From Nonomuraea typhae (GTDB taxonomy: Bacteria; Actinomycetota; Actinomycetes; Streptosporangiales; Streptosporangiaceae): a stretch of 64,000 nucleotides of DNA. Each line of letters opens with the position of its first letter. The first letter of the stretch is position 1. Both the position numbers and the translations under genes were made by a program. The DNA is taken from positions 124,001-188,000 of the forward strand of contig NZ_VRLV01000021.1 in assembly GCF_009760925.1 (NCBI RefSeq), given 5' to 3'. Shown in pieces: positions 52,105-61,993 of this stretch. Under the pieces are notes generated by a model. The model was given only the letters and a program-made list of their open reading frames with translations, did not search any database and was not told where the DNA came from.

Positions 52105-52689
52105 ATGCACGACATCGCGGTGATCGAAGATCCGGCCGCCGCCGAGGCGTCGCTCGACCCGATGCGCACCCGGCTGCTGGCCGAACTGGCCGAGCCCGGA
52201 TCGGCCACCACACTGGCCGCCAAGGTCGGGCTCGCCCGGCAGAAGGTCAACTACCACCTGAAGACGCTGGAGAAGCACGGCCTCGTCGAACTCGTCGAGG
52301 AGCGCAAGAAGGGCAACTTCACCGAACGGGTCATGCGGGCCTCCGCGGCCTCCTACGTGATCTCGCCCAGCGCGCTCAGCGCCGTCCAGCCCGACCCGGC
52401 CCACGCACCCGACCAGCTCTCGGCCCGCTGGCTGCTCGCCCTCGGCGCCCGCATGGTGCGCGAGGTCGGCGCGCTGCTCACCGGCGCCGCCAAGGCCAGG
52501 AAGCGCGTGGCCACCTTCGCCCTGGACGCGGAGGTGCGCTTCGCCTCCGCGGCCGATCGGGCCGCCTTCACCGAGGAACTCGCGCAGGCGGCAGCCGTCC
52601 TCATCGGCAAGTACCACAGTCAAGAAGGGCGCGATCACCGGCTGCTGATCGCCGTCCACCCGGCCGTCAAGGAGCCAGAGCATGGGTAA
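52105..52689 (+). CDS. ArsR-family helix-turn-helix regulator
   Basis: 194 aa. Winged helix at about 18-85: LDPMRTRLLAELAEPGSATTLAAKV, ARQKVNYHLKTLEKHGLVELVEERKKG. The C-terminal half is helical. No metal-binding Cys, so it is not a classic metal sensor; it is the type paired with AHSA1/SRPBCC genes. Starts right after an AT-rich palindrome and overlaps the SRPBCC gene by 8 nt, making an autoregulated two-gene operon. Confidence 0.9.
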   Translation: MHDIAVIEDPAAAEASLDPMRTRLLAELAEPGSATTLAAKVGLARQKVNYHLKTLEKHGLVELVEERKKGNFTERVMRASAASYVISPSALSAVQPDPAHAPDQLSARWLLALGARMVREVGALLTGAAKARKRVATFALDAEVRFASAADRAAFTEELAQAAAVLIGKYHSQEGRDHRLLIAVHPAVKEPEHG

Positions 52690-53416
52690 GGATTTCAGGA
52701 TCGAGAAGGAAGCCGAGCTTCAGGCCGGCCCCGAGCAGGTCTGGGACGCCATAGCCACCGGCCCCGGGCTGAGCTCGTGGATGTTCCCCTTCGCCGTCGA
52801 ACCCGGCGTGGGCGGCACCATGCGCCTCGACCTCGAGGACTACACCGAGGAATCCGCCATCACCGGCTGGGACCCGCCGCACCGCCTCGCCGTACGGGGG
52901 AGCGAGGGCGAGGACGGCACCGTCATGGCCTACGAGTACCTCATCGAAGGCCGCGACGGCGGCACCACCGTCCTGCGCTTCATCCACTCCGGCCACCTGG
53001 GCGACGGCTGGGGCGACGAGTACCTCGCCAACCTCGGCAGCGGCTGGGACCAGTACTTCTTCACCCTCGCCCAGTACTTCCTGCACTTCCCCGGCCGCAC
53101 CGCCGCCTACGTGCTGGCCGAAGGCCCCAAGGGCGTGAAGGACCCGTGGCCCAGGCTCAGCGCCGCCCTCGGCGTCCCCGCCGACGTCGCTCCGGGCGAT
53201 CCGGTACGGCTGGCGCCCACAGGAGCCGAAGGCGTGACCGACTACGTGGTCCGGGAGGGGGACGCGGGCTTCCTCCTGGGCGTGCGCTCCCCGGACGCCT
53301 TCTACCGCTTCTACGGCAAGGGCGACGGCGTCGACCTGGCCGTCCACCTGTTCGGCGGCGACGACCCGAAGGAGGAGGCCAGGGTCTGGAAGGCGTTCCT
53401 GGAGGCGCTTTCCTAG
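52682..53416 (+). CDS. SRPBCC-domain protein paired with ArsR regulator
   Basis: 244 aa. N-terminal Bet-v1-like cavity domain: EKEAELQAGPEQVWDAIATGPGLSSWMFP, RLDLEDYTEESAITGWDPPHRL and GWDQYFFTLAQYFLHFPGR; about 100 further residues (from VLAEGPKGV) make a second smaller domain. The start lies 8 nt inside the ArsR gene. Its probable job is to bind or modify the lipophilic signal perceived by the regulator. The stop overlaps the convergent gene in CTAG. Confidence 0.88.
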   Translation: MGKDFRIEKEAELQAGPEQVWDAIATGPGLSSWMFPFAVEPGVGGTMRLDLEDYTEESAITGWDPPHRLAVRGSEGEDGTVMAYEYLIEGRDGGTTVLRFIHSGHLGDGWGDEYLANLGSGWDQYFFTLAQYFLHFPGRTAAYVLAEGPKGVKDPWPRLSAALGVPADVAPGDPVRLAPTGAEGVTDYVVREGDAGFLLGVRSPDAFYRFYGKGDGVDLAVHLFGGDDPKEEARVWKAFLEALS

Positions 53417-54864
53417 TCCGCCTTCCCCAGGTGGTAGGCGCCGGCCCCGCCGTACAGGAACCAGTCGCCGGCGGCCCAGGCGGGGCCGTCCAGTTCGCGG
53501 ACCGTGTCGATACGGGGATCCAGCACCACGGCCGCCCGATCGGTGGAGTAGACGACCAGGTTGGCCCCCGCGGTCAGCCTGGCCGGGCCGTCCGGCACGC
53601 CGAGGCTCGGGCGGGGCTTCCACGTCGTCCGGTCGAGCCTGTGCAGCATGTCGTTCTTGGCCCAGGCGAAGATGTGCCGGTTGACGGCGGCCCGCCAGTC
53701 ACGGCCGGACATGTCCTCCTGGATCGGGCGTTCGGTGATGATCTGCCCGGTCTCCAGGTTGAGCACGCGGACCACCTTGTCGTTCGACGGCTCGACGACG
53801 AACGCCTCCGGGTGGTCGACGGCGACCACCTCGCCCAGCACCGTCTTGCCGTGGTCGGGCAGAAGCGCCCCTCGCGCGCAGCCCTTGGCCGCCCAGGGCT
53901 GCAGCATCGGGTCGTGGGCGACGATGACGCCCTTGCTCACCCACACCCCCGAGTCCTTCGCCACACCCTGGGGGCTGATGGTCAGCATCTGGCCCTGGGC
54001 GTCGCGGCAGAGCAGATCGAAGTCCCGGGCCCAGGTGCGTACCCCGCCCGGTCCCGCTGCCACGCCGGTGCCGGTTTCGGACTTTCCGGCGCTGATGCGG
54101 GTCAGGCGGCCGTCGCCGGGAGCGGCCTCCCACAACTCGCCGTCCGGTGTACGGCCGACCACGGTGCCGTCCTCGCCCAGGAAGTCGGGGACGAAGGGCT
54201 TACCGGTGGGAGTGGTCGCCTGGATCGTGGTCGTGGGGCCGGGGGAGGGGGTGCCCGCCGGGGGCGTCGTCTGGAGGGGCGGGCAGTCGTCGGGGGGTTG
54301 TCTCGTGGCGTTGAGGGTGATCGTCGGGAGGTCGGCCGGGTCGATGGTGCTCTCCACCACGTCGGGCAGCATCGTGAAGGTGGCTTCCGCCGCCGGCGGG
54401 AGGAAGCGATCCGTGGTGGAGGTGGGCTTCTTCGAGGGCGGGATCGGTGGGGTGATATCGGCGGGAGTCGTGGTTGGTGGCGGCGGTGGGGTGGTGTCGG
54501 CGGGAGTCGTGGGTGGGGTCGGGTTCGGCGGAGGGGTCGGGTCGGGCGAGAAGGTGTTCGGGGGAGGTTCGGTGGCGGTGATGGTCGGGAGGGTGATGCA
54601 CGGAGGCGGGGAGGCGGGGGAAGACGGCGGTGTCGCCGACGTGATGGCCGCGCTGGACGTGCGGTCGGCGGCCAACTGGTTCAGCGTGACCGGGATCGCC
54701 GCCACCAGCACCGCCGTGCCCGCGGCCGCCGCCGCGACCAGCATCCTGCGCCGCCGGCGCCGTGCCGCCACCTCCCGGTGCACCCGGTGTGCCAGTGAGG
54801 GGGACGGCTCGCCGTACACCTCACTGAGCCGCCCGAGCCGGGCGAACAACTCGCGATCATCCAT
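53413..54864 (-). CDS. Membrane-anchored Pro/Thr-rich protein, putative sigma regulator
   Basis: 483 aa. A short cytoplasmic part (1-40, MDDRELFARLGRLSEVYG), one membrane helix (MLVAAAAAGTAVLVAAIPV), a Pro/Thr-rich extracellular stretch (about 70-215, PPPPPTTTP-type) and a C-terminal domain with repeated beta-strand blocks (GTVVGRTPDGELWEA, VVRVLNLETGQII) resembling a propeller. It follows the ECF gene with an 8-nt overlap, the usual place of an anti-sigma factor; but no zinc anti-sigma HxxxCxxC motif is visible. Its role as regulator is inference. Confidence 0.7.
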   Translation of the reverse strand: MDDRELFARLGRLSEVYGEPSPSLAHRVHREVAARRRRRRMLVAAAAAGTAVLVAAIPVTLNQLAADRTSSAAITSATPPSSPASPPPCITLPTITATEPPPNTFSPDPTPPPNPTPPTTPADTTPPPPPTTTPADITPPIPPSKKPTSTTDRFLPPAAEATFTMLPDVVESTIDPADLPTITLNATRQPPDDCPPLQTTPPAGTPSPGPTTTIQATTPTGKPFVPDFLGEDGTVVGRTPDGELWEAAPGDGRLTRISAGKSETGTGVAAGPGGVRTWARDFDLLCRDAQGQMLTISPQGVAKDSGVWVSKGVIVAHDPMLQPWAAKGCARGALLPDHGKTVLGEVVAVDHPEAFVVEPSNDKVVRVLNLETGQIITERPIQEDMSGRDWRAAVNRHIFAWAKNDMLHRLDRTTWKPRPSLGVPDGPARLTAGANLVVYSTDRAAVVLDPRIDTVRELDGPAWAAGDWFLYGGAGAYHLGKAD

Positions 54865-55354
54865 GACCGGCCTCCTCGCGCTCCATAGCCGCCCGTAACT
54901 TCGCCAGGGCTCTGGACGCCTGGCTCTTGACCGTCCCCCGTGAGCAGCCCAGCAGGGTGGCGATCTCCTGCTCGCTGCGTTCCTCGACGTAGCGCAGCAC
55001 GAGTACGGCCCGCATCCGCGGCGGCAGCGTGGCCAGCCGCGTGTGGAGTTCGGCGTCGGCCAGTACCAGTTCCAGCGCCTGGTCCTCGCGCGCGGGCTCG
55101 GGCGGCGCCGCGACGCTGACCTCGCGCAGGGGGCGGCGCCAGCGGTTGGCCATGATGCGCAGCATGGCGGTGCGCACGTAGCCCTCCGGGTCGTCCTTGC
55201 GCCGTACTCGCCGCCAGGACAGTCCGGTGCGCGTCAGCGCCTCCTGGACCAGGTCCTCGGCATCGTGCCGATCGCCGGTGAGCACGAGCGCGTAGCGGAA
55301 CAGCGCCCCCAGCCGGTCCGCGACGAAGCTCTCGAACGTCACCGTGTCGTCCAC
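54857..55354 (-). CDS. ECF sigma factor, SigE family
   Basis: About 165 aa from GTG 55354. Region 2 is FVADRLGALFRYALVLTGDRHDAEDLVQEALTRT and region 4 is LPPRMRAVLVLRYVEERSEQEIATLLGCSRGTVKSQASRAL, as in the SigE-type family common in actinobacteria. The first gene of a two-gene unit with the membrane protein. Earlier in-frame starts encode a Cys/Gly-rich leader unlike the family. Divergent from the AraC-type regulator. Confidence 0.9.
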   Translation of the reverse strand: MDDTVTFESFVADRLGALFRYALVLTGDRHDAEDLVQEALTRTGLSWRRVRRKDDPEGYVRTAMLRIMANRWRRPLREVSVAAPPEPAREDQALELVLADAELHTRLATLPPRMRAVLVLRYVEERSEQEIATLLGCSRGTVKSQASRALAKLRAAMEREEAGHG

Positions 55355-55434
55355 GTCCCCAAGGACACACCGGCACCCGCCGAGGTTGCATCCTTTCCCG
55401 CGGACCAGTGATTCATCATCGCTATCATCGCCAC

Positions 55435-55506
55435 ATGGTGATGAACGGCGGTGTCCGCACGCAGGTCGCCGCGCCCCCGGCCCGGCCCGGCACCCGCTGC
55501 TCATGA
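55435..55506 (+). CDS. Possible 23-aa leader ORF before the AraC-type gene
   Basis: Reads MVMNGGVRTQVAAPPARPGT and then RCS; its stop overlaps the AraC ATG as ATGA. The arrangement would allow translational coupling. Only position and overlap support it; nothing shows it is expressed. Confidence 0.3.
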   Translation: MVMNGGVRTQVAAPPARPGTRCS

Positions 55507-56258
55507 CCTACCGCGGCTGGGTCTCCATCGCCCCCGGCCGCCTCTACTACGGCGGCCGGATCACCCCCGGCGACCTCCACACCCACTACGCCGCCCAACT
55601 GCTCATCGGCCCCGGACTGGTCCTGCGAGACGCCGCCGGCGACTCCCGCCCGCTTCCCGCCGCCCTCATCCCGGCCAACACACCCCACGCCATCGTCTCC
55701 GGTACGTCAACCGGCCTCCTCGCCCTGATCGACCCCGCCCAGACAGGCGTGCCAGGGTGGCTGAGAGACCCGCGCGGCGGGCCTCCCCGGGACGGGCGAC
55801 CGCCGGAAGGACATTCCGCCGCCTCCTGGGCGGTCGATCTCGACCCGCCCACCCGCTTCGACCTGCCGGCCCTTATCGCTCTGGTGGACGACCTGACCGG
55901 GACGCCGCCGGGCGGGCGGCACCCCGCGCTCGTGGCCGCTCTGGAGGTCGTCGCCCGTACCCTGCCCGCACCGGTACGGCTGGCCGCCGTGGCCCATGCC
56001 GTACACCTGTCGGAGAGCCGGCTGGCACACCTGTTCACCGGGGAACTCGGCCTGCCCTTCCGCCCCTACGTGTTGTGGGAGCGGCTACGGGTGGCGCTGA
56101 CCTCCACGGCCCAGGGCGCCTCGCTGACCACGGCCGCGCACGAAGCCGGATTCGCCGACGCGGCCCACCTGACCCGCACCGTCCGCCGCATGATGGGCGA
56201 CACCCCTTCGGCCCTGGCCACCGGCGTCCGCTGGCTCCCCTTCCCGTCGCGGGGATAG
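55503..56258 (+). CDS. AraC-family transcriptional regulator
   Basis: 251 aa from ATG 55503. N-terminal cupin-like sensing domain (GRLYYGGRITPGDLHTHYAAQLLIGPG) and a C-terminal AraC DNA-binding domain with two helix-turn-helix parts: LAAVAHAVHLSESRLAHLFTGELG and TTAAHEAGFADAAHLTRTVRRMMG. Divergent from the ECF gene; the flavoprotein starts 21 nt downstream and may be its target or partner. Confidence 0.88.
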   Translation: MTYRGWVSIAPGRLYYGGRITPGDLHTHYAAQLLIGPGLVLRDAAGDSRPLPAALIPANTPHAIVSGTSTGLLALIDPAQTGVPGWLRDPRGGPPRDGRPPEGHSAASWAVDLDPPTRFDLPALIALVDDLTGTPPGGRHPALVAALEVVARTLPAPVRLAAVAHAVHLSESRLAHLFTGELGLPFRPYVLWERLRVALTSTAQGASLTTAAHEAGFADAAHLTRTVRRMMGDTPSALATGVRWLPFPSRG

Positions 56259-56279
56259 CAGGTTCGTTCAAGCCTGCCG

Positions 56280-57347
56280 GTGGCCGAGACGGGCAATCTG
56301 ACCAGCGTGATTATCGTGATTGGCGCCGGTCAGGCGGGGCTTGCGGCAGGGCGGGAGCTTCGGCTGGCCGGACATGAGGTGCTTCTGCTGGAGGCGCGGT
56401 CCCGGCTCGGCGAGACCTGGCGACACCGCTGGGATTCCCTGCGCCTGTTCACTCCCGCCCGCTTCAGCGCGTTGCCCGGTCTGCCCTTTCCCGCTGCCCC
56501 CGGCCACTACCCGGACAAGGACGAGGTGGCCGCCTATCTGGAGGTGTACGCGGCGCACTTCGGCCTCCCCATTCGTCTCGGCAGCCCGGTCACTCGGCTG
56601 CGCCGTACCGCGGACGGTCTGTTCGAGGTTCAGGTCGGGAGGGTGGACGATCGCTTCACCGCGTCCGGGGTCCTGGTGGCCACGGGACCCTTTCAGCGTC
56701 CCCACGTGCCGGACCTGGCCCTGCCCGAGACGATCACCGGGTTGCACAGCAGCGCCTACCGCGGCCCCGCCCAACTCCCGGACGGCCCCGTGCTGGTGGC
56801 GGGCGCGGGGAATTCGGGGGTGCAGATCGCCGCCGAACTGGCCGCCACCCGGACGGTCACGCTCGCGGCCGGGGGGCGGCAGGCCGTGGCGCCGCAGCGT
56901 GTGATGGGGGCCGACATCTTCACCTGGTTGTCGTTGTCCGGCCTGGTCAGGGCGCCGGTCTCGGGTGCTGTCGGGCGGTGGATGAGGAAGCGTGATCCCC
57001 TGATCGGCATGGGTCCCCGGCACCTGCGGCGGCGGGGGGTGCGGGTTACCGGGCGGGTGGTTTCCGTCGATGGGCGGTTCGTGCGCACTGCCGATGGGCA
57101 GCGGCTGGCGCCGGCCGTGGTGATCTGGGCTACGGGTTACCGTTCCGACTATTCGTGGTTGCAGGTGGCCGGCGCCCTGTCGGACGGGCTTCCGGTGCAC
57201 GAGGAGGGCGTGAGCCCGATCCCCGGTCTGGTGTATGCCGGCCTGCCGTTCCAGCGCAGTCGTGGCTCGGCGCTGCTCGGCTGGGTGGGTGAGGACGTGG
57301 CCCGGGTGGTCGGGCGGCTCGTGGATCGCCCGGGCGGGCGGAGTTGA
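56280..57347 (+). CDS. FAD/NAD(P)-dependent oxidoreductase, CzcO/flavin-monooxygenase-like
   Basis: 355 aa from GTG 56280. FAD-binding motif VIGAGQAGLAAGREL near residue 13, GETWRHRWDSLRLFTPARFS is typical of CzcO-type monooxygenases, the NAD(P) motif VAGAGNSGVQIAAEL lies near 178, and IWATGYRSDYSWLQ is the ATG motif. All cofactor sites are intact. It probably hydroxylates or Baeyer-Villiger-oxidises a small molecule. Its start lies close to the AraC gene's end; the GTG further in (56307) is another possible start. Confidence 0.9.
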   Translation: MAETGNLTSVIIVIGAGQAGLAAGRELRLAGHEVLLLEARSRLGETWRHRWDSLRLFTPARFSALPGLPFPAAPGHYPDKDEVAAYLEVYAAHFGLPIRLGSPVTRLRRTADGLFEVQVGRVDDRFTASGVLVATGPFQRPHVPDLALPETITGLHSSAYRGPAQLPDGPVLVAGAGNSGVQIAAELAATRTVTLAAGGRQAVAPQRVMGADIFTWLSLSGLVRAPVSGAVGRWMRKRDPLIGMGPRHLRRRGVRVTGRVVSVDGRFVRTADGQRLAPAVVIWATGYRSDYSWLQVAGALSDGLPVHEEGVSPIPGLVYAGLPFQRSRGSALLGWVGEDVARVVGRLVDRPGGRS

Positions 57348-57620
57348 GCGTCCGGGCTGGCAGAGATGGGTGGGGGCAGGGGTGGGTTTCTGCGTACAAA
57401 TCGGGATATGTTGGGGCGGTTTTGGGTGCACGGTTAACTGGAATGGGTGCGTGTAATCAGGGGATTTCGCCAGTGGCCTCGACGGTTTGCCGTCTGATGT
57501 GAGAATCTCAGAATTCGTGGCTTTCTGGGGATTGTCCCGAAAGACGTTCGGTACATGAACGTGGCGCGCTATTGCACGGGCGGTGCGTATTGCCCGTGCG
57601 GCAAGGGAGGCGGTGATCCC
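57348..57620. other. 273-nt intergenic region upstream of XRE gene
   Basis: Gene-free, less GC-rich than its surroundings. Holds a short palindrome TGAGA-A-TCTCA (57500-57510) and the inverted repeat at 57574-57599. An in-frame ATG at 57555 would extend the XRE protein by 22 residues through the latter; I do not favour it. Confidence 0.6.
57574..57599. promoter_or_regulatory. Inverted repeat before the XRE/DUF397 operon
   Basis: GCACGGGC (57574-57581), 10-nt loop, GCCCGTGC (57592-57599): a perfect 8-bp repeat just before GGGAGG and the ATG. Candidate operator for the XRE protein itself or an RNA fold. Confidence 0.5.
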
Positions 57621-58442
57621 ATGCGAGATCCAGAACCCGTTCTCAGGTCCCCCCGGCGGAAATTCGGCGCATATCTCCGCGAATACCGAACGGCGGTGGA
57701 TATGCGACAAAAGGATCTGGCTGACGCGCTGGGCTGGTCGTTGTCGAAGATCAGCATGGTGGAGCGCGGCGAACGTCCGGCCGACGAGGAGTTCGCGAGG
57801 CAGGCCGACCGCGCGCTGCAGGCGGGCGGGGCGCTGCTGGCGCTCTGGCGGGAGACGGCCGACTCCGCCGCGCGCTGGCCGGTCTGGGTGGCGCGGCTGG
57901 TCGAGATCGAGCAGCGCGCGGACATGCTCCGGGTCTGGCAGCCCCTTCTCGTGCCGGGGCTGCTCCAGACGGAGGAATATGCGCGCGCCGTCTTCCGCGG
58001 CAAACCGGGCACCACCCCTGATCTCGTGGAAAAGGATGTTGCAACCCGAATGGAGCGACAAAGCATCATAAAAGCGGAAAGTGGGCCTATCCTGCGCGTG
58101 GTCCTGGACGAGGGAGTGCTGACCCAGCCCATCGGCAGCGAGGCCGTGATGGCGGAGCAGATGGCGCACCTCGCGGCGATGGACGAGCATCCACGAGTCA
58201 ACATCCATGTCCTTCCGCGAGATTCCTGGGTGACCACCGGCCTGCAAGGGTCGTTCATCCTCGCCAGCATGTCTGGAATGCCGGATATGGCGTACATAGA
58301 GTCGATTACCTTGAGCCAGATCACCGCGGACGCCGCATACGTGCTGGAAACCAAGTCGAGGTTCGAGGTGCTGCACGGCGACGCGTTGTCCCGCCGGGCC
58401 TCGCTGCAGCTGATCAAGGAGATGGAGCGCCGATGGACGTGA
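57621..58442 (+). CDS. XRE-family regulator with DUF5753
   Basis: 273 aa. N-terminal helix-turn-helix (about 10-70): KFGAYLREYRTAVDMRQKDLADALGWSLSKISMVERGERP. The rest is DUF5753, with ARLVEIEQRADMLRVWQPLLVPGLLQTEEYARAVF, PRVNIHVLPRDS and DMAYIESITL. This is the WhiJ-like class, always paired with a small DUF397 protein in actinomycetes and connected with development and antibiotic control. Overlaps the DUF397 gene by 10 nt. Confidence 0.93.
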   Translation: MRDPEPVLRSPRRKFGAYLREYRTAVDMRQKDLADALGWSLSKISMVERGERPADEEFARQADRALQAGGALLALWRETADSAARWPVWVARLVEIEQRADMLRVWQPLLVPGLLQTEEYARAVFRGKPGTTPDLVEKDVATRMERQSIIKAESGPILRVVLDEGVLTQPIGSEAVMAEQMAHLAAMDEHPRVNIHVLPRDSWVTTGLQGSFILASMSGMPDMAYIESITLSQITADAAYVLETKSRFEVLHGDALSRRASLQLIKEMERRWT

Positions 58443-58645
58443 CCCCGGAGCAGTTGCGCGACGCGACGTGGCGCAGGGCGACTCGTTCGGGGGACGCCGG
58501 GGACTGCCTGGAAGTCGCGCCTCTGCCCGGCGGCCGCGTCGGCATCCGGGATTCGGAGCACCCCGAGATCGGGCCCTTCGTGGTCAGCGGGTCGGTGTGG
58601 CGGGCCTTCGTCGACGGCGCCAGGAAGGGCGAGTTCGACTTCTGA
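58433..58645 (+). CDS. DUF397 protein, partner of the XRE regulator
   Basis: 70 aa. TWRRATRSGDAGDCLEVAPLPGGRVGIRDSEHPEIGPFVV is the DUF397 core (W-x-x-S/T ... C-V-E-V ... RDSK pattern); here CLEV and RDSE. It starts inside the XRE gene. In studied systems such small proteins counteract the XRE partner; toxin-antitoxin-like behaviour has also been proposed. Confidence 0.93.
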   Translation: MDVTPEQLRDATWRRATRSGDAGDCLEVAPLPGGRVGIRDSEHPEIGPFVVSGSVWRAFVDGARKGEFDF

Positions 58646-58649
58646 GGAG

Positions 58650-58843
58650 CCCGCTCACCGCTTGCGGATATCCGGGCATGTCCGTGTGCACCATCATGGC
58701 GATGACCGTGGGCACCGACCCATCCCGGAGCGGCAGCCGCTCGGCGTCGGCCTGGACGAGGGACAGGCGGCCCCGGGCAGGCCGCAACCGGTGCCATGAC
58801 CTCGCCTCCCCAACGATCGTGCGTCACCCACGTCGAGAACGAC
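58650..58843 (-). pseudogene. Decayed class I methyltransferase fragment
   Basis: On the minus strand, VVLDVGDA and LGRRGHGTGCG look like the start of a SAM-binding domain, and after a shift of frame the text continues as RPARGRLSLVQADAERLPLR and then VHTDMPGYPQAVSGLL, typical of methyltransferase cores with a VQADAEALP block. Both ends are missing and the frames disagree, so this is a remnant without function. It fills most of the gap between DUF397 and recQ. Confidence 0.6.
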
Positions 58844-58875
58844 GCTAACGGCGGATCCGGCCCCCGTCCGTCGAG

Positions 58876-60699
<1,824 letters not shown>

Positions 60700-60730
60700 G
60701 CGGCTACCTTACGTGACGACGGGGACGGGG

Positions 60731-61867
60731 TCAGGGCGTTCGCCCACGGCGATCGTAGGCGATCAGCCCGACAGTTCCGGCGATACAGCAGAATGCGACG
60801 GCCCCCATGGCGAGCTCGAACCCCATCAGCGCCGCCAGCGGTGGTGCCACCGCCTTGGCCACGGTGATCGGCAGGGCCAGGGCCCCGCTGATGGAGGCGT
60901 AGGCGGCCGTGCCGTACCTCTCGGCGAGCAGGGCGGGCCTGGCGAGGGTCGCGACGCCGAAGCCCAGCCCGAACAGGACCACCGCGGCGATCGCGCCGGA
61001 GGTGCTGCGGCCGAGGAAGAGCAGCAGAAGCGCGGCCACGCCCTGCAGGGCGAAGACGGTGGCGGCCACGAGCGCGATGCGGTAGCGGCCCTGCAATCCG
61101 GTGGTGACCACGCGACCGGTCACCGAGAGCACACCGAGCAGCCCGGCGACGGTGGCGGCGAAGAGCGGAGGGTGGCCCAGCGTGATCAGGTAGGTCACGA
61201 GCAGCACGCCCATCACGGCCACCGCGCCCGTCTGCGCCAGGAACGCCACCACCAGCAGCCAGAACGGGCGCTCGCGCAGGGCCGCGCCGACGGCCGCGCG
61301 GGTGGGCGGCGGCCGCTCCACGGTCCGCCTGCGCACCGCGAACCAATGCAGGGGTACGGCCGGCAGCCCGTACCCGACGGCCAGCACGACCAGTGCCGTC
61401 CGCCAGCCGTACCGGTCGACGAGGAAGCCCGTGACCGGCAGGAAGATGCTGGAGGCGAAGCCGGCGACGATCGTGACGGCGAGCAGGGCCCGCGGCCGCC
61501 GCGCCGCGTCGAACCAGGCGACGATCACCGCGAAGGCGGCCTCGTAGAGCACCATTCCCGACGCGAGCCCGAGCACCGCGCAGACGAGGTACAGCTGCGG
61601 CAGGTTCTGCACCTGCGACCAGGCCAGCACGGCGCCCGCGGCGAGGGCGGAGCCGAGCGTCATGAGGCCGCGCCCGCCGTGGCGGTCGAGCCAGCCGCCG
61701 ACCAGCGGCGCCACGAGCCCGGACACGAGCACGGAGAGCGTGAGCGCGCCGGCGAGCTGGGGCACGCTCGCCCGAAGCTCCGCCGACATCGGCGTAATAA
61801 AGACTGAGAAAGCGTAGTAAAGAACGCCGAAACCAGCGGTCTGAGTGATCGCCAGCGCGGCGATCAT
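60731..61867 (-). CDS. MFS transporter (12-helix)
   Basis: About 378 aa from ATG 61867; AAGGA is 6 nt upstream. Twelve hydrophobic helices, with GGWLDRHGGRGLMTLG as the loop 2-3 motif and RYGWRTALVVLAVGYGLPAVPL ending the first half. GTG 61939 would add 24 mostly polar residues. Resembles the oxalate/formate-antiporter-like or YbfB-type MFS subgroup; substrate unknown. Divergent from the SDR at 61994. Confidence 0.83.
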   Translation of the reverse strand: MIAALAITQTAGFGVLYYAFSVFITPMSAELRASVPQLAGALTLSVLVSGLVAPLVGGWLDRHGGRGLMTLGSALAAGAVLAWSQVQNLPQLYLVCAVLGLASGMVLYEAAFAVIVAWFDAARRPRALLAVTIVAGFASSIFLPVTGFLVDRYGWRTALVVLAVGYGLPAVPLHWFAVRRRTVERPPPTRAAVGAALRERPFWLLVVAFLAQTGAVAVMGVLLVTYLITLGHPPLFAATVAGLLGVLSVTGRVVTTGLQGRYRIALVAATVFALQGVAALLLLFLGRSTSGAIAAVVLFGLGFGVATLARPALLAERYGTAAYASISGALALPITVAKAVAPPLAALMGFELAMGAVAFCCIAGTVGLIAYDRRGRTP

Positions 61868-61993
61868 CCGCATTCCTTCGGGCTCGGGAAGCGCCGGCCG
61901 TGCGGAACGCGCAAACCCGCGCCGATCCTCAACGATCACGTAAAGAACCCTGCCCCCGGATAAATCCGTCCATGTGGTGAGATAGAGCACACT

